64,000 nt of DNA from assembly GCA_963703125.1 (NCBI GenBank), contig OY969790.1, positions 2,046,001 through 2,110,000 of the forward strand, given 5' to 3'. This document shows positions 42,922-51,748 of the stretch, piece after piece (the stretch's first letter is position 1; each line of letters opens with the position of its first letter). The stretch is from MFD04716-140 sp963703125 (GTDB lineage: Bacteria > Bacteroidota > Bacteroidia > Flavobacteriales > Flavobacteriaceae). A program made the translations under genes and the position numbers. The notes beneath the pieces are model-generated. The model did not search any database. It worked only from the letters and a program-made list of their open reading frames with translations, and was not told the DNA's origin.

Positions 42922-42936
42922 TGGTATCATTATTTC
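42922..42936 (+). promoter_or_regulatory. weak candidate sigma-54 promoter for the second PepSY-like gene
   Basis: TGGTAT-CATTA-TTTC compares with TGGCAC-N5-TTGC: the -24 GG is present and the spacing is right, but the -12 GC is TC. It is noted because an NtrC-type activator is encoded just downstream. The first paralogue has TGGCAC at 42218-42223 with a poor -12. Confidence 0.25.
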
Positions 42937-42965
42937 AATGAATATTATAAGTTTAATTATTAAAA

Positions 42966-43277
42966 ATGAAAATCATGAAAAAATTATTTTTTGTACTAGC
43001 ATTATCCTTAGGTAGTTTAACAGCATTCGCTCAAGATGCACAAGAAGATACAGCAGTGGCCTCCGAAGCAGTTGCTGCTCAAGACGGTTTCTCTGAAATC
43101 GCTGCTAGCGAATTGCCAGAAGCGGTAACAGCTGCTGTTGAAAAGAACTACCCAACGGCAAAAATCGATAAGGCATTCGCTAACGAGGCAAAACAATATA
43201 AATTGGAAGTATCATTAGAGGATGGTACTACTGGTACATTGTATGCCGATGAGAACGGAAACTGGATCGAAATGTAA
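42966..43277 (+). CDS. secreted PepSY-like protein, short paralogue
   Basis: A 103-residue exported protein with signal peptide MKIMKKLFFVLALSLGSLTAFAQ. The mature part (ELPEAVTAAVEKNYPTAKID, QYKLEVSLEDGTTGTLYADE, GNWIEM) is clearly paralogous to the C-terminal domain of the preceding gene, including the identical last six residues, but lacks the acidic repeat run. The second Met (42975) could also be the start. Tandem duplication with terminators after each copy suggests separate control. The role is unknown; PepSY-like domains often bind or inhibit proteins in the periplasm. Confidence 0.82.
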   Translation: MKIMKKLFFVLALSLGSLTAFAQDAQEDTAVASEAVAAQDGFSEIAASELPEAVTAAVEKNYPTAKIDKAFANEAKQYKLEVSLEDGTTGTLYADENGNWIEM

Positions 43278-43325
43278 TAATAACAATAACTTGAGTTATT
43301 TGTTTTGTATCAAGTTGGTTTGGTC

Positions 43326-43355
43326 AGAAAGGGTTTGCATATGCAAACCCTTTCT
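43326..43355. terminator. terminator after the second PepSY-like gene
   Basis: A perfect 30-base palindrome with core GGGTTTGCATATGCAAACCC. Confidence 0.88.
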
Positions 43356-43573
43356 TATTTCTAAGATTCGGAATTTCAAGTAACAATAGATCATGAACGA
43401 AATACTAAAATTTGTTCTTCTTTTAAGAGAGTTTTTTTGGTTTCACGTGAAGCAAGCAGATTTTTGCAAATACCCCTTTTGCGCTAAAGACAATTTCTAT
43501 TTTAGTATAATTTTAAGCATAAAGAAGCTTTCTTATGGTATTTTTACGTAGATACTGAATACAAGAAAGTTTT

Positions 43574-44941
43574 ATGCCGAAGGTTTTGATTATTGAGGAT
43601 GATACCGCTTTTTGTCAAATGCTTCAAAAGTTTTTGACAAAAAAAGGCTTTGAAGTTGAAATAAGTTTCACTGCACCGGATGCAAAGTCCAAATTCGGAA
43701 GCACTAATTTTGATGTCATACTGTCTGATTTGCGATTGCCAGATTATGATGGGATACAATTGCTTTCTGATATAAAACTGAAAAATCCTACAACGCCGGT
43801 TATTCTGATGACGGGCTATGCTGAAGTAGGTTCCGCTGTTGCCGCTATGAAAAAGGGCGCCTATGACTATATTTCCAAACCTTTCACCCCTGACGACATT
43901 GTAGCTGTTATAGATCGGGCAATCAACAAAAAAGGCGAACCGTTGAACACTATTGTTACGCCTGTTAATCAAAGTCCTGCTTTAAAAGATCGGTTGAACG
44001 ACCGGAAACAGAATGCACCAGATGCCGTAAAGGGAATAAGCGAAGCCTCACGAAAATTGGATGAATATATTAAATTGGTCGCTCCGACGGATATTTCCGT
44101 GCTCATTACGGGAGAAAGCGGCACAGGAAAGGAAGTTACCGCTAAGGCCATTCATGATCAGAGTAGTCGTAAGGACTTTAAATTCATTGCGGTAGATTGT
44201 GGTGCTATTCCGAAAGATTTGGCCACTAGCGAATTCTTCGGACATATCAAAGGGAGTTTCACTGGGGCCATTGAAGACAAGATTGGGAATTTTGAAGCGG
44301 CCAACGGAGGCACATTATTCCTTGATGAAGTGGGAAATCTTTCCTATAATAATCAAATACAGTTATTACGGGCTTTGCAAGAACGCAAGATCAAGAGGGT
44401 AGGAAGTACTAGGGAAATCAAGGTTGATGTTCGAATTATTACCGCTACGAACGAGGATTTGAAGGAAGCCGTGGTAAAAGGTACTTTTCGGGAAGATCTG
44501 TATCACCGATTGAATGAGTTTTCAATACATATTCCATCCTTAGAAGAACGGCACGAAGATTTGATGTTGTTCGCGGAAAATTTCCTATCAAAATCGAATG
44601 CCAGTTTAAACAAGGATGTTCTGGGTTTCTCCAAAGAAGTTTGGGAGGCTTTTAGGCAATATAATTGGCCGGGGAACTTAAGGGAATTGCAAAATGTCAT
44701 TCGTAGGGCTGTCCTGCTCACGGTAGGTGATGAGGTTGAAATTGATACGCTTCCGGGTGAGGTTTTACAGTCCAACAAAACTATTAATAAAGACTCTTTG
44801 TCCAAATCTGATTTTGAGAAGGATCAGATAATAAAAGCGCTACAAAAGACAAACTATAATAAGTCCAAAGCGGCGAAACTACTTCAGGTAACCCGTAAGA
44901 CCCTTTATAACAGAATTAGCCATTATAACTTGGACTTGTAG
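43574..44941 (+). CDS. sigma-54-dependent response regulator, NtrC type
   Basis: A 455-residue activator with three domains: receiver (1-120; phospho-acceptor Asp52 in LSDLRLPDYDG, Thr/Lys switch residues at MTGYAEV and ISKPFTP), AAA+ sigma-54 interaction domain (about 150-370; Walker A GESGTGKE at 180-187, sigma-54 contact loop GSFTGA at 227-232, a GAFTGA variant, LFLDEVGNLS as Walker B) and a Fis-type helix-turn-helix (NYNKSKAAKLLQVTRKTLYN). It opens sigma-54 promoters when phosphorylated. It converges with, and overlaps by 26 bases, the hybrid kinase that is its likely partner. Confidence 0.95.
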   Translation: MPKVLIIEDDTAFCQMLQKFLTKKGFEVEISFTAPDAKSKFGSTNFDVILSDLRLPDYDGIQLLSDIKLKNPTTPVILMTGYAEVGSAVAAMKKGAYDYISKPFTPDDIVAVIDRAINKKGEPLNTIVTPVNQSPALKDRLNDRKQNAPDAVKGISEASRKLDEYIKLVAPTDISVLITGESGTGKEVTAKAIHDQSSRKDFKFIAVDCGAIPKDLATSEFFGHIKGSFTGAIEDKIGNFEAANGGTLFLDEVGNLSYNNQIQLLRALQERKIKRVGSTREIKVDVRIITATNEDLKEAVVKGTFREDLYHRLNEFSIHIPSLEERHEDLMLFAENFLSKSNASLNKDVLGFSKEVWEAFRQYNWPGNLRELQNVIRRAVLLTVGDEVEIDTLPGEVLQSNKTINKDSLSKSDFEKDQIIKALQKTNYNKSKAAKLLQVTRKTLYNRISHYNLDL

Positions 44942-47393
44942 CCAAACGATCATTAAGTGCATGAACTAGATCTGCCACCCCTATTTTAATTTTTTGCAGC
45001 GAATCTTGTAACTGTCCGGGGTTCATTGTGGAAGGTCTTACCACTTCTAATTTTTCCAATGTTGGCACCGTAGAATTGACTTTTAACTGTCTGAACATGG
45101 GCAACATTCTATGGGAAACACCATTAATTTGCTCATAATTTGCAAGATTTATTGCTTCGGTCAGCAGTTTCATGTTCGTTTTGGTATCATTTAAGAACGT
45201 TGTTAGCACTTCGAAAATGGCCTCTTCACTATCCCCTAAAAACGAATTTATAATATCAAGACTGTAGAGATGTGACTCGCTTTCCTTCACTTGCGGAACG
45301 GAATCCTTTTCGAGTACTTTTTCCATTTTAAATCCAAGCATGTTGAGCATACCGATCAATTCACCTTTGGAGAAAGGTTTTTGAAGTACCTGCGCAAAAC
45401 CAAGTGATACATATGATTCTGCATCCAGATCCCTTCTTCCGGTCATGGCAATAATGGGTTGATTTTTATAATGGGAATATTTGCCTGATTTTAATTTTTT
45501 GAGCACTTCGAAACCCGTTATCTGCGGCATCTGTATGTCCGTCAAAACCAGGTCATAGGCTAAATGCGAGTCTTTGTTGATTTGTATAAAATTGGCAAAT
45601 GTGCGCACTTGAATGCCCATACTTTCGGCTAATTCCTTTAGCATTCCAAGCAAAGCTGCATCATCATCAATTATGAGCATCTTCAATTTTGGCGCCAAAT
45701 AGTGGGTATCGGCTTTGGCCTTAACATCAGAATTGGTAATTTCCAATGGAATTTGCAATGTGAAAGTGCTGCCTTGATCAACTTTACTTTCCAATTTTAA
45801 TGATCCTTTAAGAAGTTCTGCCAATTTTTTGGAAATAGTTAGACCAAGTCCATGACCTCCAAATTTCTTTTCCGTGTAAACATCAGCTTGCGTAAATTCC
45901 TTGAAAATCAAATATTGTTTGTCTTTGGGTATCCCAATACCAGTATCGCTTACATCTATTTTCAGCATAATTTTTTTGCCGAATCCTTGAGAAGCATGGG
46001 CTTTGATGGTTATGGAACCTTCTTCTGTAAACTTAAATGCATTTCCTAAAAGATTGGTAAGTATTTGCCGAATCCGGAATGGGTCTCCAAGTACATTTCT
46101 TTGTAATTGGGGGTCGATATCAAGTACAAGTTTCAGATGTTTTTTCAAGTACAGCGCCTCAACATTTTCTGCGGTTTCCTGAATAAGGGTCGAGACCACA
46201 AAAGGAACAGATTCAATATTTAATTTACCAGCTTCTAGCTTTGAAAAGTCCAATAGATCGCTGACCAAATTGCCAACATATTCGGATGCCGATTTTACAT
46301 TCTTCAAGTAGCGCGCCTGCTTATCGGTAATCGGGGTGTTCTCAATCAATTCGGTATATCCCGTAATCGTGTTTAAAGGAGTCCTGAGATCATGGCTTAC
46401 CGTAGAAATTAATTGTTCCCTACTTTTTAAGAGTGATTCTGAATATTTTTTTTCTTTTTCCAATTTTTGGCGGTAAGTCTGTATTTTCCAAAAATCCCGA
46501 TTTATTAAAAATATAAAAATACCAACGATAACAAACCCAAGGATGGCAGTAATACCGGCTAACCGCATTCCTCTTCGCATGGCGGTCTGCCTTTTAATAG
46601 TATCATTGTACGTATTCACAATTATCTCCTGTTCAAAAGCAGATAGGATGGTACGTAATTGTTGTGAAAGTTCAAGATCGTTTTTATTGATTTGCTTTTC
46701 TTTTGAAGACAGGAACTGCTGTGCTTCAACATCACTCTTTTTCGCCTCTGCCAATAGGGTCTTGGAAACATTTAAAATTGAATCTATTTTCTTGGTATCG
46801 GGTAATGAGGTTGTGTCTTTTGGGATATTTTTATTCAAGTAATCCGCCAAGTTTCGAATTACATCCTGTGCTTTTGGTGATAATTCATCAATATTGGGGG
46901 CCAAGGCTTCGGCGGTAATTTTACCTAACGAGGCCTCCATTTTTGTGAAGCTTTTTAAGGCATTGTCAATTGAATTATTGGCCTCATTTTTAATTTTTAG
47001 ATTCAAAAGCTCGCCACTATTGGCCATTTTTTTATGTAGAAGGGATTGAACACTATCTAAAAGCCCTCTTTGATAATCGCTAACCGACAGGTTTTTTAAC
47101 GTATCGATTTCTATAAAGATCGAATCTACCTTTTGCTTGTACTTTCGAAAATTCTGCTGGGTCTTACTTTGTAGGGCTAATTTTGATAGACCTTCGGCTT
47201 CATAAAGTTCGGTGGCCAAAGATCCTGTTTTTAGAAGTTTGATATCGGTCTCCTCAGTTGAATCATTTGAAGCATAGACTTGTATCTCGGAATAAATAAA
47301 ATATCCAGAAATCAAAGCCAGAGCAAACAATACCAGGTAACTGAGCATTATTTTTAAGGGAAACCTATTCTTTGGTTTTTCAGTCATCGCCAT
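44916..47393 (-). CDS. hybrid sensor histidine kinase with receiver and HPt domains
   Basis: An 825-residue membrane kinase. Two membrane helices (about 13-32 and 277-297) bracket a helical periplasmic sensor of about 240 residues. HisKA has His334 in TVSHDLRTPLNT; the HATPase_c domain shows LLGNAFKFTEEG and KFGGHGLGLTISKKL. A receiver follows (Asp619 in LVLTDIQMPQITG), then a C-terminal HPt domain with His761 in GVSHRMLPMFRQ. It can run the relay H334-D619-H761 and pass phosphate to Asp52 of the convergent NtrC-type regulator. The ligand is unknown. The ends of the two genes overlap by 26 bases. Confidence 0.93.
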   Translation of the reverse strand: MAMTEKPKNRFPLKIMLSYLVLFALALISGYFIYSEIQVYASNDSTEETDIKLLKTGSLATELYEAEGLSKLALQSKTQQNFRKYKQKVDSIFIEIDTLKNLSVSDYQRGLLDSVQSLLHKKMANSGELLNLKIKNEANNSIDNALKSFTKMEASLGKITAEALAPNIDELSPKAQDVIRNLADYLNKNIPKDTTSLPDTKKIDSILNVSKTLLAEAKKSDVEAQQFLSSKEKQINKNDLELSQQLRTILSAFEQEIIVNTYNDTIKRQTAMRRGMRLAGITAILGFVIVGIFIFLINRDFWKIQTYRQKLEKEKKYSESLLKSREQLISTVSHDLRTPLNTITGYTELIENTPITDKQARYLKNVKSASEYVGNLVSDLLDFSKLEAGKLNIESVPFVVSTLIQETAENVEALYLKKHLKLVLDIDPQLQRNVLGDPFRIRQILTNLLGNAFKFTEEGSITIKAHASQGFGKKIMLKIDVSDTGIGIPKDKQYLIFKEFTQADVYTEKKFGGHGLGLTISKKLAELLKGSLKLESKVDQGSTFTLQIPLEITNSDVKAKADTHYLAPKLKMLIIDDDAALLGMLKELAESMGIQVRTFANFIQINKDSHLAYDLVLTDIQMPQITGFEVLKKLKSGKYSHYKNQPIIAMTGRRDLDAESYVSLGFAQVLQKPFSKGELIGMLNMLGFKMEKVLEKDSVPQVKESESHLYSLDIINSFLGDSEEAIFEVLTTFLNDTKTNMKLLTEAINLANYEQINGVSHRMLPMFRQLKVNSTVPTLEKLEVVRPSTMNPGQLQDSLQKIKIGVADLVHALNDRLATSPSYNG

Positions 47394-47472
47394 AACCTTT
47401 TGCAGTGCTATAAGATACGTTCAAATGAAACACAAGGTTTATAACGAACCGTTAATTTTTGACCGGAATCAG

Positions 47473-47502
47473 TTTGAAAATTCAAAGTTCTAATTACATT
47501 TG
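47473..47502 (+). promoter_or_regulatory. promoter of the riboswitch-controlled receptor operon
   Basis: TTTG at 47473-47476, an 18-base spacer and TACATTTG at 47495-47502 followed by CA. Transcription would start just before the TPP riboswitch. Confidence 0.65.
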
Positions 47503-47509
47503 CACTATC

Positions 47510-47583
47510 TCAAAGGGGTGCTTGTTAAGTCAGGCTGAGATTATACCCAATGAACCTGGGCAGGTAATGCTGCCAAGGGAACG
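47510..47583 (+). promoter_or_regulatory. TPP riboswitch (THI element)
   Basis: The conserved THI-box blocks occur in order: GGGGTGC (47515), GGCTGAGA (about 47533), TACCC (47544), TGAACCTGG (47551), CAGGTAATGCTG (47561) and CAAGGGAA (about 47573). This aptamer binds thiamine pyrophosphate and lowers expression of the downstream gene. A short GCGCAATGCGC-type hairpin after the aptamer (47583-47594) may be part of the expression platform. The controlled gene is the TonB receptor at 47680. Confidence 0.93.
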
Positions 47584-47679
47584 CGCAATGCGCCATTAGG
47601 CATTTAACGGTTCTTAGCTGAACAAAATCAATTTTTAACCAGGAATAATAGCCCCTTTTATTCGTAAATATTTTTACGG

Positions 47680-49941
47680 ATGAAACCTATCTATTCAATT
47701 TTTTCTACTGAAACCACACAAAAAATCGGTGGTTCAATGCAATCATTAAAAAATCATAAGAAGCATCGCATTAAATCAATTTTTACCACAATGGGCATAC
47801 TGGCCCTCTCACCGTGTCTCTCGGCCCAAGAACAATCAACAGATTCACTGCAAGGAACAAAAGTCATTTTGGACGAAGTCTTTGTATCCGCTATAAGGGT
47901 CACGAAGGAATCGCCTGTCACCTTTTCAAATCTCAAAAAGGAGGACTTTGCACCCCGCAATTTGGGTCAGGACATACCCATTCTCATGAACTTTTTACCA
48001 TCTGTGGTCACCACCTCCGATGCGGGTGCAGGGGTCGGATATACGGGCATTCGAGTTCGTGGCAGCGATGCCACAAGAGTGAACGTAACCATTAACGGGA
48101 TACCATACAACGATTCTGAGTCGCATGGCACGTTTTGGGTCAACATGCCCGATTTTGCGTCCTCCACAGAAAGTCTTCAGTTGCAACGTGGTGTGGGAAC
48201 TTCCACCAATGGGTCAGGAGCTTTTGGAGCAAGTCTGAACATCTTGACAGATGCGGTTTCAGAAGAAGCATATGGACAAGTATCAGGTTCTTACGGAAGT
48301 TTCAATACGCTAAGGAACAATCTAAAATTCAGTACCGGACTTTTGAACGATCACGTTGAGATTTCCGGAAGGCTATCAAGAATTACATCGGACGGCTACA
48401 TAGATCGGGCTTTTTCCAAGTTGAACTCGTATTTTTTGCAAGGTGCGTTTAAGAATCAGACCACCCTTATCAAGGCCTTACTTTTTGGGGGACATGAGAT
48501 TACCTATCAGGCATGGAATGGTATTGATGCAGCTACCCTGGAAACCGATAGAACCTTTAATCCGTCAGGTATATATACAGATGAAAACGGAATTACAAAA
48601 TTTTACGAAAATGAGGTGGACGATTACAAACAGAACCATGCACAGCTACTTTGGAACGAGCGCATATCTTCCAGTTGGAGTACGAATGTGGGGGTGCATT
48701 ATACCCGAGGGCGTGGCTTTTTTGAGCAATTTAGGGAGGACGATGATTTTTCAACCTATGGTATTCAGCCTTTGAACATAAATGGGGAAGACATAAATAC
48801 CACCGATTTGATCAGAAGACGATGGCTGGACAACCATTTCTATGGGACCGTTTTCTCGGCAAAATATGACAAGGATAAATTTAGTATGATTGTAGGTGGA
48901 GGCTTCAGTAAGTATGAAGGGTGGCACTATGGGGAAATAATTTGGGCACGATTTGCCGGCAATAGTGATTACAAGGACCGGTATTATGACGATGATTCTT
49001 CTAAGAGGGATTTCAATCTATTTATAAAGGGGAATTTAGACCTTGATGATCAATGGAGCTTGTTCGGAGACCTTCAATATAGAACCGTTGGTTACAAGGC
49101 TAATGGGGAGGATACGGGTCTGGTTGACGACACCTTTAATTTCTTCAATCCCAAAACAGGCTTAAGTTTTGATTTGAACCCGAACAATAACTTCTACTTT
49201 AGTTATGCCGTTGCGAATCGGGAGCCAAATCGAAATGACTATGAAAACGGAAGCCCAAAACCAGAAAAATTGAATGATTTTGAATTGGGATGGCGGTATG
49301 TTTCTGCAAAAGTTCAAGTGAGCAGTAATGTCTACTATATGGGGTATAAAGATCAATTGGTTCTCACCGGTGAATTAAACGATGTTGGGGCACCTTTACG
49401 AGCCAATGTGGGTGATAGTTATCGTATGGGATTAGAAGTGGACGCCAACATTGACCTAGGAAAAAAATTGAAAGCAAGTCCCAATATTGCATTGAGCATC
49501 AACAAGAATACCGATTTTGTTTTCCAACGGGACGGCGTTTTACGGAATTTAGGAAACACCGATATTGCTTTTTCCCCAAATGTTATTTTCGGGAACAGGT
49601 TTACTTATTATCCAATTGAAAATTTGCAACTATCACTCTTGTCCAAATATGTGGGAAAACAGTTTATGGGTAATATTGACTCCGAAGTTTTCGAATTGGA
49701 GGCATATTCGCAAACGGACTTTAACTTGCAATACATAATCCACCCAAAATCGTTCTTAGAAAGTATCACGTTATCGGCATTGGTCAACAATGTTTTTGAC
49801 GCTAAATATGTCTCGAACGGTTACTTCTATACTTTTGATGATGACTATTCAAGCCCGGGTACCATAACGACTATTGAAGGAACAGGATATTATCCCCAGG
49901 CAGGGATTAATTTTTTGATGGGTGCAACCTTAAGTTTTTGA
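47680..49941 (+). CDS. TonB-dependent receptor for thiamine or a thiamine precursor
   Basis: A 753-residue outer-membrane receptor with a plug (about 65-180; VSAIRVTKESPVTFSNLKKE; TGIRVRGSDATRVNVTINGI) and a 22-stranded barrel that ends ...NFLMGATLSF, with the C-terminal Phe typical of barrel proteins. There is no carboxypeptidase-like N-terminal domain. The TPP riboswitch in its leader makes thiamine-related uptake the best functional guess; TPP-controlled TonB receptors were predicted in Bacteroidetes by comparative genomics. The signal peptide is preceded by about 30 extra residues when read from 47680; the ATG at 47737 (MQSLKNHKKHRIKS) may be the real start. Confidence 0.88.
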   Translation: MKPIYSIFSTETTQKIGGSMQSLKNHKKHRIKSIFTTMGILALSPCLSAQEQSTDSLQGTKVILDEVFVSAIRVTKESPVTFSNLKKEDFAPRNLGQDIPILMNFLPSVVTTSDAGAGVGYTGIRVRGSDATRVNVTINGIPYNDSESHGTFWVNMPDFASSTESLQLQRGVGTSTNGSGAFGASLNILTDAVSEEAYGQVSGSYGSFNTLRNNLKFSTGLLNDHVEISGRLSRITSDGYIDRAFSKLNSYFLQGAFKNQTTLIKALLFGGHEITYQAWNGIDAATLETDRTFNPSGIYTDENGITKFYENEVDDYKQNHAQLLWNERISSSWSTNVGVHYTRGRGFFEQFREDDDFSTYGIQPLNINGEDINTTDLIRRRWLDNHFYGTVFSAKYDKDKFSMIVGGGFSKYEGWHYGEIIWARFAGNSDYKDRYYDDDSSKRDFNLFIKGNLDLDDQWSLFGDLQYRTVGYKANGEDTGLVDDTFNFFNPKTGLSFDLNPNNNFYFSYAVANREPNRNDYENGSPKPEKLNDFELGWRYVSAKVQVSSNVYYMGYKDQLVLTGELNDVGAPLRANVGDSYRMGLEVDANIDLGKKLKASPNIALSINKNTDFVFQRDGVLRNLGNTDIAFSPNVIFGNRFTYYPIENLQLSLLSKYVGKQFMGNIDSEVFELEAYSQTDFNLQYIIHPKSFLESITLSALVNNVFDAKYVSNGYFYTFDDDYSSPGTITTIEGTGYYPQAGINFLMGATLSF

Positions 49942-49977
49942 TATCCAATTTCTTTAAAGAAGTATTATTTTTAAAGT

Positions 49978-50973
49978 ATGGACAAAAATAGGTTTGCATA
50001 TAAAAAACCCATTCGATGGGGAATCATTGGTTGTGGAAATGTAACCGAGGTAAAAAGTGGCCCTGCATATCAAAAGACTGAAGGTTTTGAACTATCCGCT
50101 GTAATGCGGCGTGATGCCAATAAAGCAGCGGACTATGCAAAGCGACATGGTGTGGGGAAAGTTTTTTTGGAAGCAGATGCGTTGATCAATGATAAGAATA
50201 TTGATGCAATATATATTGCCACTCCGCCCGACACCCATAAATTTTATGCCTTGAAAGTAGCTGCGGCCGGCAAACCTTGTTGCATCGAAAAGCCCATGGC
50301 ACCCAGCTATCAGGATAGCTTGGAGATATTCAGTGCATTTGAAAAAAAGAAGCTTCCGTTGTTTGTGGCATATTATCGGCGGTCACTCCCTCGATTTCTT
50401 AAAATCAAGGAATGGTTGGATTTAGGAGAGATTGGCGATGTGAGGCACATTAAATGGTTTTTAGGTAAATCCCCGTCGGAATTAGATTTGAACAAGACCT
50501 ATAATTGGAGAACAGACGAAAAAGTAGCCCCGGGTGGATATTTCGACGACTTAGCCAGTCACGGTCTGGACCTCTTTATATACTTTTTAGGGGATATTGA
50601 AAAAGCACAGGGAATTGCTATCAATCAACAGGGACTCTATTCGGCAAAGGATGCCATTACCGGGATTTGGCTGCATAAAAATGGGGTTACGGGTGAGGGC
50701 ACTTGGAACTTTGGGTGTAATGAAAGAGAGGATTTGGTAGAAATATATGGAAGCAAGGGAAAAATCAGTTTTTCCATTTTTAACGAAGAGGATATCATTT
50801 TGAGCAATGAAAAGGGCATTTCGAGAAAATTCATTGAGCATCCAACGCACGTTCAAAAGTTTCATGTGGAAAATATGGGACATTATTTTTTTAAGGGAGC
50901 ACAGCATCCCTCTTCGGGAAAGACTGCTTTGCATACAAGTTGGGTAATGGATAAAATTCTAGGAAATAGTTAA
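49978..50973 (+). CDS. Gfo/Idh/MocA family NAD(P)-dependent oxidoreductase
   Basis: A 331-residue cytosolic enzyme: the Rossmann loop is WGIIGCGNVTEVKSGPA near residue 14, YIATPPDTHKFYALKVAAAG near 80 is the second hallmark, and CCIEKPMAPS near 103 is the catalytic EKP motif, followed by a C-terminal alpha/beta domain. The family oxidises or reduces sugars and related polyols, and the substrate is unknown. It is 36 bases from the thiamine-type receptor and could share its riboswitch-controlled transcript. Confidence 0.9.
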   Translation: MDKNRFAYKKPIRWGIIGCGNVTEVKSGPAYQKTEGFELSAVMRRDANKAADYAKRHGVGKVFLEADALINDKNIDAIYIATPPDTHKFYALKVAAAGKPCCIEKPMAPSYQDSLEIFSAFEKKKLPLFVAYYRRSLPRFLKIKEWLDLGEIGDVRHIKWFLGKSPSELDLNKTYNWRTDEKVAPGGYFDDLASHGLDLFIYFLGDIEKAQGIAINQQGLYSAKDAITGIWLHKNGVTGEGTWNFGCNEREDLVEIYGSKGKISFSIFNEEDIILSNEKGISRKFIEHPTHVQKFHVENMGHYFFKGAQHPSSGKTALHTSWVMDKILGNS

Positions 50974-51059
50974 AGAATTTCGCTAAAAAAAGGAGCAATT
51001 GTGATTGGATGAAAATTTGGATTTCCCTTTTTTGTATCTTGGAATAGATATGCCAAATT

Positions 51060-51722
51060 ATGAAAAACGTACCCACTTTTGGGAGTAAGCTTCGCAATAA
51101 TATTGTTATTGTTCCTGAAGTCATTGATGCATGCTCCGGGATACGTGTTTTTGGGCAACTTATAAAATCGTTTCTATTTAGTACCGATGTTGCCATTATC
51201 AGGAATACCAATGCCAACGCGATTATTGCCGTATATCCTTTTACCCCGCAACCGACCATTTCGCATGCATTGATATTGGCTGCCGACAAACCTATTTTTT
51301 GTGGTGTCGGTGGCGGGATTACAACTGGGGAAAGATCGGTTGAGCTCGCTATTCACGCCGAATTTCAAGGTGCTTTGGGGGTAGTTTTGAACAAACCGAC
51401 CCCCAATGAATTGATTCAGCGGTTAAAGGAGAAAATTGATATTCCGGTTACCATAACCATAGTTTCCGAAAAAGATGACATAAAGGGTAGGCTCAAAGCC
51501 GGAATTGATATTTTCAACGTATCTGGTGCCGATAAGACTTCGGATATTATAAAACGTATCCGGGATTTTGATGAAAATGTGGCTATAATAGCAACAGGCG
51601 GAAAATCGGAAGAAACAATTCTAAAGGCCATTGAGGCGGGTGCCAATGCCATTTCCCATACGCCCCCCTCTACCGGGGAGCTTTTCAAGGGAATTATGGA
51701 ACGCTATAGAAACGAGGAGTAG
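51060..51722 (+). CDS. TIM-barrel-like protein of unknown function
   Basis: A 220-residue protein with alternating strand and helix segments. PIFCGVGGGITTGERSVELA and IIATGGKSEETILKAIEAGA resemble the phosphate-binding ends of ThiE/TrpC-type TIM barrels, and INFN-like FNVSGADKTS (near residue 158) adds a ligand loop. Close relatives, mostly in anaerobes and Firmicutes as I recall, are loosely labelled hydrolase without evidence. I do not assign a reaction. The gene lies 86 bases after the oxidoreductase, without a visible promoter. Confidence 0.6.
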   Translation: MKNVPTFGSKLRNNIVIVPEVIDACSGIRVFGQLIKSFLFSTDVAIIRNTNANAIIAVYPFTPQPTISHALILAADKPIFCGVGGGITTGERSVELAIHAEFQGALGVVLNKPTPNELIQRLKEKIDIPVTITIVSEKDDIKGRLKAGIDIFNVSGADKTSDIIKRIRDFDENVAIIATGGKSEETILKAIEAGANAISHTPPSTGELFKGIMERYRNEE

Positions 51723-51748
51723 AATGTTCCCTGTCGCAGATAATTACG

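Noticed and set aside
47594..47679. A second riboswitch or small RNA after the TPP aptamer
   Set aside because: Only a short GC hairpin and an A+T-rich leader are visible; nothing beyond the expected expression platform.
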